Positions 42,645-51,167 of a stretch of DNA of 64,000 bases are shown piece after piece. The notes beneath the pieces are model-generated. The model was not told the origin of the DNA. It ran no database searches and saw only the letters and a program-made list of their open reading frames with translations. Both the position numbers and the translations under genes were made by a program. Every line of letters starts with the position of its first letter. Within the stretch, counting starts at the first letter, position 1. The DNA lies in the NCBI RefSeq assembly GCF_014644555.1, contig NZ_BMKX01000001.1, forward strand, positions 620,001 to 684,000, in the 5' to 3' direction. The stretch is from Glutamicibacter ardleyensis (GTDB lineage Bacteria; Actinomycetota; Actinomycetes; Actinomycetales; Micrococcaceae).

Positions 42645-43475
42645 ATGGCCGGTGGCACCTCGCAGCCCGGACGCAGCGTCACCTCTAAAATCCTGGCCAT
42701 CCTGGCGGCTTTTGAAACGACCCGGCGCGCCTTGAGCCTGACCGAAATCGCCGCGTCCGCGAACCTGCCGCTGTCCACCACGCACCGGCTGGTCGGCGAG
42801 CTCATCGAAGCCGGCATGCTCAGCCGCACCCCGAACGGCGGAATCCAACTGGGTCTGCGGCTGTGGTCCATCGCGCAGAACACCGGCAGGCAGCTGCGCG
42901 ATACCGCCCGACCCTTTGTCCAGGATCTTTTTTCACTCACCGGCGAAACCAGTCAGCTGGCCATCCGGGACGGCAACTCGGCGTTGTACATCGACCGGGT
43001 GTATGGCACCAAACGCATCGCCCGGGCCTCGCGGGTCGGCGGCCGGCTACCCCTGCATGCCACGGCGGTGGGCAAGGTGATCCTGGCTTTTTCTGAAGCC
43101 TGGGTGATGGACGCCTATTTGGAGCATCCGCTGGAATCGCTTACCGCGCAATCCCATACCTCCCCCATTCAGCTGCGCAAGGAACTGGAACAGGTCAGGG
43201 CGAACAACTTTGCGGTCACCCGGGAAGAAGTGCGGCTGGGCACCTGCTCCATCGCGGTTCCGGTGTATCACACCGGTCGTCTGGGGTGCTCCATAGGTTT
43301 AGTTGTCCCCTCTTCGCACGCATCCAATATGGAGCGCCACCTGCCGGTTCTCAACGGCATTGCTAAACGCCTGGAAGCTGCGACAGTGCATATTCCGCTG
43401 GAAACGCTGCTTGGTGTGATCACCGGCAAGGACAAAAACATTCCGGACCTAGACGAGGATGAGGACCGACCCTAG
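42645..43475 (+). CDS. IclR-family regulator of the alkylphenol cluster
   Basis: The 276-residue product has an N-terminal winged helix (SVTSKILAILAAF, PLSTTHRLVGELIEAG) and a C-terminal IclR effector domain. AAGGAG precedes the ATG. A 17-bp palindrome of IclR type occurs upstream of its own transcript (41877), of the P450 operon (43488) and of the MobA-like gene (52766). I infer it controls all three. The inducer is probably a cresol or a hydroxybenzoate. Confidence 0.9.
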   Translation: MAGGTSQPGRSVTSKILAILAAFETTRRALSLTEIAASANLPLSTTHRLVGELIEAGMLSRTPNGGIQLGLRLWSIAQNTGRQLRDTARPFVQDLFSLTGETSQLAIRDGNSALYIDRVYGTKRIARASRVGGRLPLHATAVGKVILAFSEAWVMDAYLEHPLESLTAQSHTSPIQLRKELEQVRANNFAVTREEVRLGTCSIAVPVYHTGRLGCSIGLVVPSSHASNMERHLPVLNGIAKRLEAATVHIPLETLLGVITGKDKNIPDLDEDEDRP

Positions 43476-43487
43476 GCAGAAAGACAA

Positions 43488-43504
43488 CTTCCACTGGACG
43501 GAAG
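43488..43504. promoter_or_regulatory. IclR-type operator, copy 2
   Basis: CTTCC-ACTGGAC-GGAAG lies 104 bp upstream of the P450 start at 43608. A further CTTCC half-site follows at 43510-43514. It would control the P450-to-aldehyde-dehydrogenase operon. Confidence 0.65.
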
Positions 43505-43607
43505 ATGCACCTTCCGTTCGAGTATGCCGTGGGTAACACTTGGGATCAGTAAACGTTACGTGGATCACAGATTCGCGTATCCGCAATTTCCCGAGGAGCC
43601 ACATCTC

Positions 43608-44888
43608 ATGACCAGCACCCCAGCAGTCTCCGGTGGATGCCCAATGGGCTACGGCGCGCAGGCCCCGGCGGACCACCACGGCTACGAACCATTCGCCATG
43701 GAAGATCCGTTTCCGGCGTATGCACGTATGCGCAGCGAGCAACCGGTGATGTTTGATGAGCGAACCGGCCTGTACGTGGTCACCCGTTATGACGACGTCA
43801 AGGAAGTCTTCGAAAAGTGGGAGACGTTCTCCTCGGAGAATGCCCAGGCACCGGTGCGCAAGCGCGGACCGCAGGCCACCCAAATCATGACCGAGGGCGG
43901 GTTCACCACCTACTCCGGACTCTCCGCCCGCAGGCCCCCAGAGCACACCCGCATCCGGGCCATTGCGCAGAAGGCCTTCACCCCACGCCGCTTTAAAGCG
44001 TTGGAACCATTGATCCGCGAAAACGTGAAGGCCTCCATCAAAGCGATGCTGGACCGCGGTGATGATCATGGCGACATCGTCGCGGATCTGGCCTACTCGC
44101 TGCCCACGGTCACCATCCTGACCCTGATCGGCGAGGATACCTCCTCGGTGGACACCTACAAACGCTGGAGTGACTCACGCGCCGCGATGACCTGGGGAGA
44201 TTTGAGCGACGAGGAGCAAATCCCGCACGCGCACAACCTGGTCGAATACTGGAATCGCTGCCAGGAAATCGTAGCCCGCGCACATGCCGAAGGCGGCGAC
44301 GACCTGACCGCAGACCTGGTCAAGGCGCAGTCCGAGGGCGGCGAAATCAGCGACCACGAGATTGCATCGCTGCTCTACTCGCTGCTCTTCGCCGGCCACG
44401 AAACCACCACCACGCTCATTTCCAACTGCGTGCGTGTCCTGCTCGATCACCGCGAGGCTTGGGAAGCGCTGTGCGCCGAACCCAAGCAAATCCCCAAGGC
44501 CATTGATGAAGTGCTGCGCTACTCCGGGTCGATAGTCGGCTGGCGGCGCAAGGCACTGGAAGACACCGAGGTTGCAGGGGTGGCGATCCCCGAAGGTGGA
44601 GAGCTGCTGCTGCTGATGGGCTCGGCCAACCGCGATGAATCCCGCTTTGAAAACGGTGAGGACTTCGACATTTCCCGTTCCAACGCACGGGACCACCTGT
44701 CCTTCGGCTTCGGCATCCACTACTGCCTGGGCAATATGCTGGCCAAACTCCAGGCCAAGATCGCATTGGAAGAGCTCACCAGCGCACTGCCAGATCTTCA
44801 GCTGCTGGACGGTGAGCACATCAGCTTCCGCAAAAACCTCTCCTTCCGCGTCCCCGAGCAAATCAACGTCTCCCTGAACGCGCACTGA
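43608..44888 (+). CDS. creJ: cytochrome P450 (CreJ-like)
   Basis: The 426-residue P450 has a canonical I-helix AGHETT (262-267), ExxR at Glu301-Arg304 and the haem loop FGFGIHYCLG with Cys373. The ATG at 43608 follows GAGGAG; an upstream in-frame ATG is less likely. In the Corynebacterium cre pathway the matching P450 hydroxylates the methyl or alkyl group of a phosphorylated phenol. The adjacent kinase-like, ferredoxin, reductase and HD genes support the same role here. The symbol is assigned by this context. Confidence 0.88.
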   Translation: MTSTPAVSGGCPMGYGAQAPADHHGYEPFAMEDPFPAYARMRSEQPVMFDERTGLYVVTRYDDVKEVFEKWETFSSENAQAPVRKRGPQATQIMTEGGFTTYSGLSARRPPEHTRIRAIAQKAFTPRRFKALEPLIRENVKASIKAMLDRGDDHGDIVADLAYSLPTVTILTLIGEDTSSVDTYKRWSDSRAAMTWGDLSDEEQIPHAHNLVEYWNRCQEIVARAHAEGGDDLTADLVKAQSEGGEISDHEIASLLYSLLFAGHETTTTLISNCVRVLLDHREAWEALCAEPKQIPKAIDEVLRYSGSIVGWRRKALEDTEVAGVAIPEGGELLLLMGSANRDESRFENGEDFDISRSNARDHLSFGFGIHYCLGNMLAKLQAKIALEELTSALPDLQLLDGEHISFRKNLSFRVPEQINVSLNAH

Positions 44889-44911
44889 ATTTACTTCGAA
44901 AGTAGAACATC

Positions 44912-46000
44912 ATGAGCAACAACGACTTCATTGAATTCTTCGACGGCGGCTTAGCTCCCACCTTGGACTCCTTGGGCGGCAAGGGCGCTTCGCTGGTCAC
45001 CATGACCGCCGCTGGCATGCCGGTGCCTCCCGGATTTGTTGTTAATACCGCGGCCTTCCGCGCCTTCATGGGCGCCGGACTGGACCAGGCCATCAACGAA
45101 CACCTAGCCCAGCTTGACCCCGAAGACATCCAAGCGGTGGATCAGGCCAGTGCGGCGATCCGGGAACTGATTACCTCCCGCCCGGTCCCCGCCGAGTTGA
45201 GCGAGGTCACCCGCCAGGCCTACGCCGATTTGCAGTCCCGCTTTGAATCCGAGGCTCCGCTGGCGGTGCGTTCCTCGGCCACCGCCGAAGACTTGCCAGA
45301 CGCCTCCTTCGCCGGGCAGCAGGACACCTATTTGTGGCTCAACGGCTATCCTGCGGTGGCCGAGCACATCCGGGCCTGCTGGGCTTCGCTGTACACCTCA
45401 CGCGCCATCATCTACCGCATCAAGAACAACATCCCGGATGAGGGATTGTGCATGGCGGTCGTGGTGCAGAAGATGGTCAACGCCAGGGTCGCCGGAGTCG
45501 CCATGACCTTAGATCCCACCAACGGGGACCGCTCCAAGATCACCGTGGACGCGTCCTGGGGTGTAGGTGAAATGGTCGTCTCGGGCACCGTCACCCCGGA
45601 TAACATCCAGTTGGACAAGGTCACCTTGGCGGTGATCACCGAGCATATCGGCGACAAGCACGCCGAACTCATCCCGGATCCGGCCACCAACTGTCTGGTG
45701 GAACGCGAAGTTGAACCGCAGCGCCGCAACGTCCTGTGCTTGACCAGCTCCGAACTTGAAGCGGTGGCTCAGATGGCCAAACGCGCGGAGAAGCATTACA
45801 AGAGCCCGCAGGATATCGAGTGGGCCCTGGACGCCGATCTTCCCGACGGCCAGAACCTGCTGCTGCTTCAGTCCCGCCCGGAAACAGTGCATTCGTCCAC
45901 TACTGCCGCACCCAAGCTCGGCGCCGGCGGTTACGCCTCCTCGCTCGGTTATGGTTCGGTCTCTTCGATCACCGCCTCGCTGACGAAGATCACCGGTTAA
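44912..46000 (+). CDS. PEP/pyruvate-binding (ATP-grasp) subunit of an aryl-phosphate synthase (CreH/CreI type)
   Basis: The 362-residue product equals the N-terminal nucleotide-binding domain of PEP synthase, with LGGKGASLVTM and APLAVRSSATAEDLPDASFA. It ends before the mobile phospho-histidine domain, which is encoded by the next gene. Split PEP-synthase proteins of this kind phosphorylate phenols (phenylphosphate synthase; 4-methylphenyl phosphate synthase CreHI). It would bind ATP and phosphorylate the histidine of its partner. Confidence 0.85.
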   Translation: MSNNDFIEFFDGGLAPTLDSLGGKGASLVTMTAAGMPVPPGFVVNTAAFRAFMGAGLDQAINEHLAQLDPEDIQAVDQASAAIRELITSRPVPAELSEVTRQAYADLQSRFESEAPLAVRSSATAEDLPDASFAGQQDTYLWLNGYPAVAEHIRACWASLYTSRAIIYRIKNNIPDEGLCMAVVVQKMVNARVAGVAMTLDPTNGDRSKITVDASWGVGEMVVSGTVTPDNIQLDKVTLAVITEHIGDKHAELIPDPATNCLVEREVEPQRRNVLCLTSSELEAVAQMAKRAEKHYKSPQDIEWALDADLPDGQNLLLLQSRPETVHSSTTAAPKLGAGGYASSLGYGSVSSITASLTKITG

Positions 46001-46069
46001 TTTTCTCGCTCTATCCACCATCTCGGCCAGTTGATGATCTCCCGGCCGCTGCCTGAAAGGGTGCAAGTC

Positions 46070-47938
46070 ATGACAATGAAGTCCTTCCCTAAACCATCCG
46101 ATTTGCCGGTCCCCGCCGGCGCCGAAGGATGGGAAGAGATCTACCCGTATTATCTGGTCTTCCAGGACGAGCTGAAGGAAGAGGAAGACGCCAAGTTCTG
46201 GTTCTGCGACTCCTCACACTGGCCAACGGTGTTTAAGCCATTTGAAACCATTGGCGGTGAATTTGCGGTGAAGTGCCTGGGCCAATACAACGCCCGCCAC
46301 TTGCTGATCCCGAACGCCAACGGCATCGAGTTCCGCGTGCACCTGGGCTACCTGTACATGTCGCCCATCCCGGTGCCCGAAGATCAGATCGCCGCCCGCG
46401 TTCCAGAGTTTGAGGCCCGCATTGGCCACTACTTCGGGGATTGGGAGAACAAGCTGGCCGCATGGCATGACAAGGTCAAGGGCACCATTGCCGACATGGA
46501 GCAGATCAGCTTTGACCCGCTGCCGGAGATCGTTCCCTTTGAGGACATCACCAACGGTGTGGGCAAGGACGGCTCGGAAATCCTGTTGGACAACTATGAC
46601 CGGCTGATCTCGCTGACCTACCAGAACTGGCAGTACCACTTCGAATTTTTGAACCTGGGCTACATCGCGTATCTGGACTTCTTCAACTTCTGCAAGGAAG
46701 TTTTCCCCAACATCCCTGACCTGTCCATCGCCACCATGGTCCAGGGTGTGGACATGGAACTGTTCCGCCCCGATGATGAGCTCAAGTCACTCGCCCTGCT
46801 GGCGGTCGAGCTGGACCTTGTTCAGCATTTCTCCCGTACCGATGATCCGGCAGCCACCCTGGCCGCTATCGCGGCGGCTCCCGGCGGCGAGCGCTGGATC
46901 AAGCAGTGGGAAGAGGCCCATGAGCCATGGTTCAACTTCACCATCGGCAACGGCTTCTACGCTCATGACAAGTACTGGAATGAGCACCCGGAAATCCCGC
47001 TGGGTTTCATCGCCGACTACGTCAGCCGCGTGCAGGATGGTGCGCAGATCCTGCGCCCAACACAGAAGCTGATCGCGGAGAAGCAGCGCATCGTCGAGGA
47101 GTACACCGAGCTGCTCGATGACGAGGCAGCAGCCATCTTCGAGGCCAAGCGTTCGCTGGCGGCTACCGCCTACCCGTACGTGGAAAACCACAACTTCTAC
47201 ATTGAGCACTGGACCATGGGCGTCTTCTGGCGCAAGGTGCGCGAGCTGTCCACAATGCTCACCGAGGCAGGGGTCTTCCAAGATCCCGAAGACCTGCTCT
47301 ACCTGGGCCGCAATGAGGTCCGCGACGTGCTCTTTGACCTGGTGACAAACTTCGGCGTAGGTGCCGGAACCCCGATCGCCGCGGTGGCCCTGCCCAAGAA
47401 GATCGCCAAGCGCCGTTTGATTGTTGATGCGTTGAAGACCGCCCGCCCGGCTCCTGCGCTGAACACCCCGCCCGAGGTGATCACCGAACCGTTCACCCGC
47501 ATGCTGTGGGGCATCACCACCGAACAGGTGCAGTCGTGGTTGGGCAACGACGAGGACGCCGAGGAGAACGTGCTCAAGGGCATGGCAGCCTCCCCGGGAC
47601 TGGTGGAGGGCCACGCCCGGGTGGTCATGCACGCCGATGACCTCTCTTCCGTCCAGGCGGGTGAAATTCTGGTCGCACCGATCACCGCCCCGTCCTGGGG
47701 TCCGATCTTCGGCAAGATCAAGGCCACGGTCACCGATATCGGCGGCATGATGAGCCACGCGGCGATCGTCTGCCGCGAGTACGATCTGCCGGCCGTCACC
47801 GGCACCGGAAGCGCCTCGACCACCATCAAGACCGGAGATCTGCTGCGTGTTGACGGAACCAAGGGCACCGTGCAGATCCTGAGCAATATGGAATTGGTTT
47901 CCGGGCCGGGAGCACATTCCCACGCCCACCAGCACTAA
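46070..47938 (+). CDS. PEP-utilising mobile-domain subunit of an aryl-phosphate synthase (CreH/CreI type)
   Basis: The 622-residue product carries the PEP-utilising mobile domain at its C-terminus, with the phospho-acceptor His563 in GGMMSHAAIVCREY. The long N-terminal part (about 500 residues, rich in Trp and Tyr) would bind the phenol. It ends in a His-rich tail. The ATG at 46070 follows GAAAGGG; an earlier in-frame ATG at 46031 is less likely. Together with the preceding gene it should transfer phosphate from ATP to an alkylphenol hydroxyl. CreH versus CreI identity is left open. Confidence 0.85.
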   Translation: MTMKSFPKPSDLPVPAGAEGWEEIYPYYLVFQDELKEEEDAKFWFCDSSHWPTVFKPFETIGGEFAVKCLGQYNARHLLIPNANGIEFRVHLGYLYMSPIPVPEDQIAARVPEFEARIGHYFGDWENKLAAWHDKVKGTIADMEQISFDPLPEIVPFEDITNGVGKDGSEILLDNYDRLISLTYQNWQYHFEFLNLGYIAYLDFFNFCKEVFPNIPDLSIATMVQGVDMELFRPDDELKSLALLAVELDLVQHFSRTDDPAATLAAIAAAPGGERWIKQWEEAHEPWFNFTIGNGFYAHDKYWNEHPEIPLGFIADYVSRVQDGAQILRPTQKLIAEKQRIVEEYTELLDDEAAAIFEAKRSLAATAYPYVENHNFYIEHWTMGVFWRKVRELSTMLTEAGVFQDPEDLLYLGRNEVRDVLFDLVTNFGVGAGTPIAAVALPKKIAKRRLIVDALKTARPAPALNTPPEVITEPFTRMLWGITTEQVQSWLGNDEDAEENVLKGMAASPGLVEGHARVVMHADDLSSVQAGEILVAPITAPSWGPIFGKIKATVTDIGGMMSHAAIVCREYDLPAVTGTGSASTTIKTGDLLRVDGTKGTVQILSNMELVSGPGAHSHAHQH

Positions 47939-48004
47939 TCCCCCTGCCGGCGAGGTCTTCCCGGAAAATCCCCCAAGCTCTTCCGAATAACCCTCACCAT
48001 CCCC

Positions 48005-48038
48005 GGGTGCCGGCCAATCCCCCAAGTGGCCGGCACCC
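48005..48038 (+). repeat. intercistronic hairpin between kinase and SDR genes
   Basis: Perfect 12-bp GC-rich arms (48005-48016 and 48027-48038) enclose 10 nt. They lie in the 143-bp gap between two genes of the same operon, with TTTT only 15 bp later. It may be a partial terminator or a 3' stabiliser that sets the kinase level above that of the downstream genes. Confidence 0.5.
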
Positions 48039-48081
48039 TACCCCCCACACTTTTGAGAAACTTCCGTAGAAAGGCAAAGCC

Positions 48082-48828
48082 ATGAACAGCTCACCGACGG
48101 TACTCATCACCGGCGCGGCCGGCGGCCTGGGCCGGGCCTTCGCCTTGGGATTCGCGGCCCGCGGCTACAAGGTCGCCGCCGCAGACATCGATCTGGCCGG
48201 CACCGAAGAAACCGCGGACCTGGTCCGCCAGGCCGGAGGCGACGCCGCGGCCTTCCAGGTGGATGTCACCGACACCGCGTCGACCAACGCGCTGGCCGCC
48301 GCCGCGGCGCAGTTCGCCGGCGGAACCATCGGCGTGCTGATCAACAACGCCGCCATCTACGCCACCGTGACCCGGTCAAAATTCGAAGACATTGACGTGG
48401 ACGAATGGGACAAGGTCATGAATGTGAATCTGAAGGGACCTTGGATGGTCTCCCGTGCACTGTCCCCGCATTTAGGCGCAGGCTCCCGGATCATCAATCT
48501 GGCCAGCGCCACCGTGTATTCGGGCTCCGAGCAGTGGGCCCACTACGTGGCTTCCAAGGGCGGGGTGATCGCGCTGACCCGCGTGATGGCCAAGGAACTG
48601 GGCCGGCGTGAAATCTCGGTCAATACCATTGCCCCGGGATTCACCCTCACCGAGGCGAGCCTGAGCCTGATGGATGACGCAGCCAGCTACGGGGTGGACC
48701 GCGGATCACTGAAGCGGGCCAGCGTGCCCGAAGACATTGTGGGCGCCGCGCTCTTCCTGGCCGGCCCCGACTCATCATTCATCACCGGCCAAACGCTCGT
48801 CGTCGACGGCGGACGCCAATTCATCTGA
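48082..48828 (+). CDS. creG: short-chain dehydrogenase (CreG-like alcohol dehydrogenase)
   Basis: The 248-residue product is a classical SDR with TGAAGGLG, NNAA, Ser142 and the intact Tyr155-xxx-Lys159 motif (HYVASK). In the cre order it would oxidise the hydroxybenzyl alcohol, after phosphate removal, to the aldehyde. GAAAGGC precedes the ATG. It is followed after 37 bp by the ferredoxin gene. Confidence 0.87.
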   Translation: MNSSPTVLITGAAGGLGRAFALGFAARGYKVAAADIDLAGTEETADLVRQAGGDAAAFQVDVTDTASTNALAAAAAQFAGGTIGVLINNAAIYATVTRSKFEDIDVDEWDKVMNVNLKGPWMVSRALSPHLGAGSRIINLASATVYSGSEQWAHYVASKGGVIALTRVMAKELGRREISVNTIAPGFTLTEASLSLMDDAASYGVDRGSLKRASVPEDIVGAALFLAGPDSSFITGQTLVVDGGRQFI

Positions 48829-48865
48829 GTCCGCTCAGCTGCTGAACCCGAACAGGAGAAACATC

Positions 48866-49186
48866 ATGGCGAAAGTACACTTCACCGATTTTGAAGGTGC
48901 CACCCAGGTCATCGAGGCCACCACCGGGGACTCCGTTATGGAAACCGCCGTCCGCAACGGCGTGGAAGGCATCGTCGGCGAATGCGGCGGCTCACTGTCC
49001 TGCGCCACCTGCCACGTTTTCGTCGCAGCCCAGGACTTCGAGGCCCTGGAGCCCATGGAAGAGATGGAAGACGAAATGCTCTACGGCACCGCGGTGGACC
49101 GCGAAGAGAACTCCCGGCTGTCCTGCCAGATCAAACTGTGTGCAGAGCAGGAAATCCACGTCACTACCCCAGAAACCCAGGTGTAG
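48866..49186 (+). CDS. creF: [2Fe-2S] ferredoxin (CreF-like)
   Basis: The 106-residue product is a putidaredoxin-type ferredoxin with cluster ligands Cys40, Cys46, Cys49 and Cys87. The ATG at 48866 follows AGGAG. The reductase gene begins 2 bp after its stop. It is very similar to the ferredoxin at 22069-22392, including the identical cysteine spacing. It should feed electrons to the P450 at 43608. Confidence 0.93.
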   Translation: MAKVHFTDFEGATQVIEATTGDSVMETAVRNGVEGIVGECGGSLSCATCHVFVAAQDFEALEPMEEMEDEMLYGTAVDREENSRLSCQIKLCAEQEIHVTTPETQV

Positions 49187-49188
49187 CC

Positions 49189-50490
49189 ATGAGCACCCAA
49201 ACCCTCTCCCCCTCACTGGCCGGCGCCGACGCCCCGGCCCCGGGCACAGCCACCGGACTGTTGATTATCGGAGCCTCGCAGTCCGGGGTGCAGCTAGCCA
49301 TCTCGCTGCGCGCCCTAGGCTACACCGAGCACATCACCTTGCTGGGCGAGGAAGACCACCGCCCCTACCAGCGTCCGGCGTTGTCTAAAGAATTCTTGCA
49401 AGACAAGGTCGGTTCCGAATCGCTGATCTTCCGCTCCAACGACTACTGGATCCAACACAACATCACCCTGGTCAAGGGCGAACGTATCGAATCGATCACC
49501 CCGCGCCCCGACGGCAGCGGTGAAGCAGTGGGAAGCTCCGGCACCGCCTACCCCTACGCCAGGTTGGCGCTGACGGTGGGCGCCCGGCCGCGGCTCTTCG
49601 AAGCCCCGGGAGCGCAGTTGGACGGTGTGGTGTACCTGCGCAGCGCCGATGATGCGCTCAAGCTCAAGGCGCTGGCCCCGGAAGCCACCGACGTGGTGGT
49701 CATCGGTGGCGGCTTTATTGGCTTGGAGGCAGCCAGCTCGTTGCAGGCCATGGGCAAAAAGGTCACCGTCCTCGAATACGGGACGCGTCTGGTGGGCCGT
49801 GCCGTCGGTGAAGACACCAGCGAATACTTCCGCAAGCAACACACCGACCGTGGCTTAGATATCCGCATCGCCGCACGCATCGAAAAGATCGTTGATGATG
49901 GCCACGGCGCTGTGCAAGCAGTCCGGCTGGAGAGCGGCGAAGAAATTGCCGCGCAGATCGTACTGATTGGTATCGGCGTTATTCCCAATACCCAGCTGGG
50001 CGAAAAACTCGGGCTGAAAATCGATAATGGCATTGTGGTGGACGAACACGCCGTCGCCTCGGACGGACACACCATCGTGGTGGGCGACGTAGCCAATATG
50101 CCCAACCCGGTGCCCGGCTCACCATCCGGCGAGCGCATCCGTCTGGAATCGGTGAACAACGCGGTGGAGCATGCCAAGGTGGCAGCCTATTCGCTGATGG
50201 GCCAGCGCGAAGCCTATGCGGGCATCCCCTGGTTCTGGTCCAACCAGGGGAATATGAAACTGCAGATCGCCGGGCTATCCATGGGATTTGACGCTACGGT
50301 GCGCCGCGAAGTTCCCGATAAAGGCAAGTTCACCGTGCTCTACTACCGTGCCGGACATATCATCGCCGCGGACTGCGTCAACGCTCCGCTGGATTTCATG
50401 GCGGTCAAACAGGCTCTCGCCGCGGGAAAGAACATCAACCCGGACCCCGCCAGCAACCCCGCCACCCAACTCAAGACCTTGATTGCCTAA
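49189..50490 (+). CDS. creE: ferredoxin reductase (CreE-like)
   Basis: The 433-residue product is a putidaredoxin-reductase-type flavoprotein with LLIIGASQSGVQLAISLR at the N-terminus (the third glycine of the usual GGG replaced by Ser), a central VVIGGGFIGLEAASSL motif and VVGDVANMPNPV. The ATG at 49189 lies 2 bp after the ferredoxin stop. It completes the second electron-transfer chain of the window. The N-terminus is about 20 residues longer than in the copy at 20831-22066. Confidence 0.92.
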   Translation: MSTQTLSPSLAGADAPAPGTATGLLIIGASQSGVQLAISLRALGYTEHITLLGEEDHRPYQRPALSKEFLQDKVGSESLIFRSNDYWIQHNITLVKGERIESITPRPDGSGEAVGSSGTAYPYARLALTVGARPRLFEAPGAQLDGVVYLRSADDALKLKALAPEATDVVVIGGGFIGLEAASSLQAMGKKVTVLEYGTRLVGRAVGEDTSEYFRKQHTDRGLDIRIAARIEKIVDDGHGAVQAVRLESGEEIAAQIVLIGIGVIPNTQLGEKLGLKIDNGIVVDEHAVASDGHTIVVGDVANMPNPVPGSPSGERIRLESVNNAVEHAKVAAYSLMGQREAYAGIPWFWSNQGNMKLQIAGLSMGFDATVRREVPDKGKFTVLYYRAGHIIAADCVNAPLDFMAVKQALAAGKNINPDPASNPATQLKTLIA

Positions 50491-50498
50491 GGATCAAA

Positions 50499-51167
50499 AT
50501 GACAACCCTGAATGAGACCAGGCCACTGCCGGCCACCGGTGAAGTGAATACTGGGCCCATTGCCCTGGATATCCATGAAGATGGAGAACTTGATCGGCTC
50601 TGGGCCGCGGTGGTTCCCGAGACCCGTGCACGTGGCAACGACATCCACCTGCCCATCTCCTTGTCCTTCGCCCGCCGATTGTGTGATGCCTACCCGGAGG
50701 CCGACCGCACCCTGGTGCTGGTGGCAACCTTGCTGCACGACACCGGCTGGGCCCACGTGGACAAGGACAAGATCATCTCCGACGGCTTCCGCGGCGACTG
50801 GCGCAAGGCAGACATCCGTTACGAGCACGAACGCGAAGGCTGCGCTGTAGCCCGCCGGGTACTGCCCTCACTGGGCTTTGCCGAAGAATTCATCGAGGCG
50901 GTCTGCTTGATTATCGACGGGCATGACACCCGGCAGGTGGCTTACTCCTTGGAGGACGCGCTGATGCGCGACGCGGACCGGCTGTGGCGTTTTGACCACG
51001 CCGGCATTGCCCTGGCCTCGGGCTGGTTTGACCAGGATCCGGCGCGCTACACCGACCGGCTGGAAACCGAGATCATTCCGGAACTGATCACCCAGGCCGC
51101 GGTAGATATGGCGACCGCAGACCTGGCCCGCTCCCGCAAGCTGCTGCGCACGGAGGTCCTGAGATGA
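50499..51167 (+). CDS. creD: HD-domain phosphohydrolase 2 (CreD-like)
   Basis: The 222-residue product is an HD-domain hydrolase with His50 (NDIH), His80-Asp81 (LLHDTGW) and Asp158 (RDADRLWR). AAGGA precedes the ATG, and the stop overlaps the aldehyde dehydrogenase start (ATGA). By position it matches CreD, which dephosphorylates the oxidised alkylphenyl phosphate. The paralogue at 41936 shares the same motifs. Confidence 0.88.
   Translation: MTTLNETRPLPATGEVNTGPIALDIHEDGELDRLWAAVVPETRARGNDIHLPISLSFARRLCDAYPEADRTLVLVATLLHDTGWAHVDKDKIISDGFRGDWRKADIRYEHEREGCAVARRVLPSLGFAEEFIEAVCLIIDGHDTRQVAYSLEDALMRDADRLWRFDHAGIALASGWFDQDPARYTDRLETEIIPELITQAAVDMATADLARSRKLLRTEVLR

Noticed and set aside
46787-48025. 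A 412-codon minus-strand frame opposite the PEP-utilising subunit gene
   Set aside because: Length comes from the codon bias of the real gene on the plus strand, which has the mobile-domain histidine motif and operon context.
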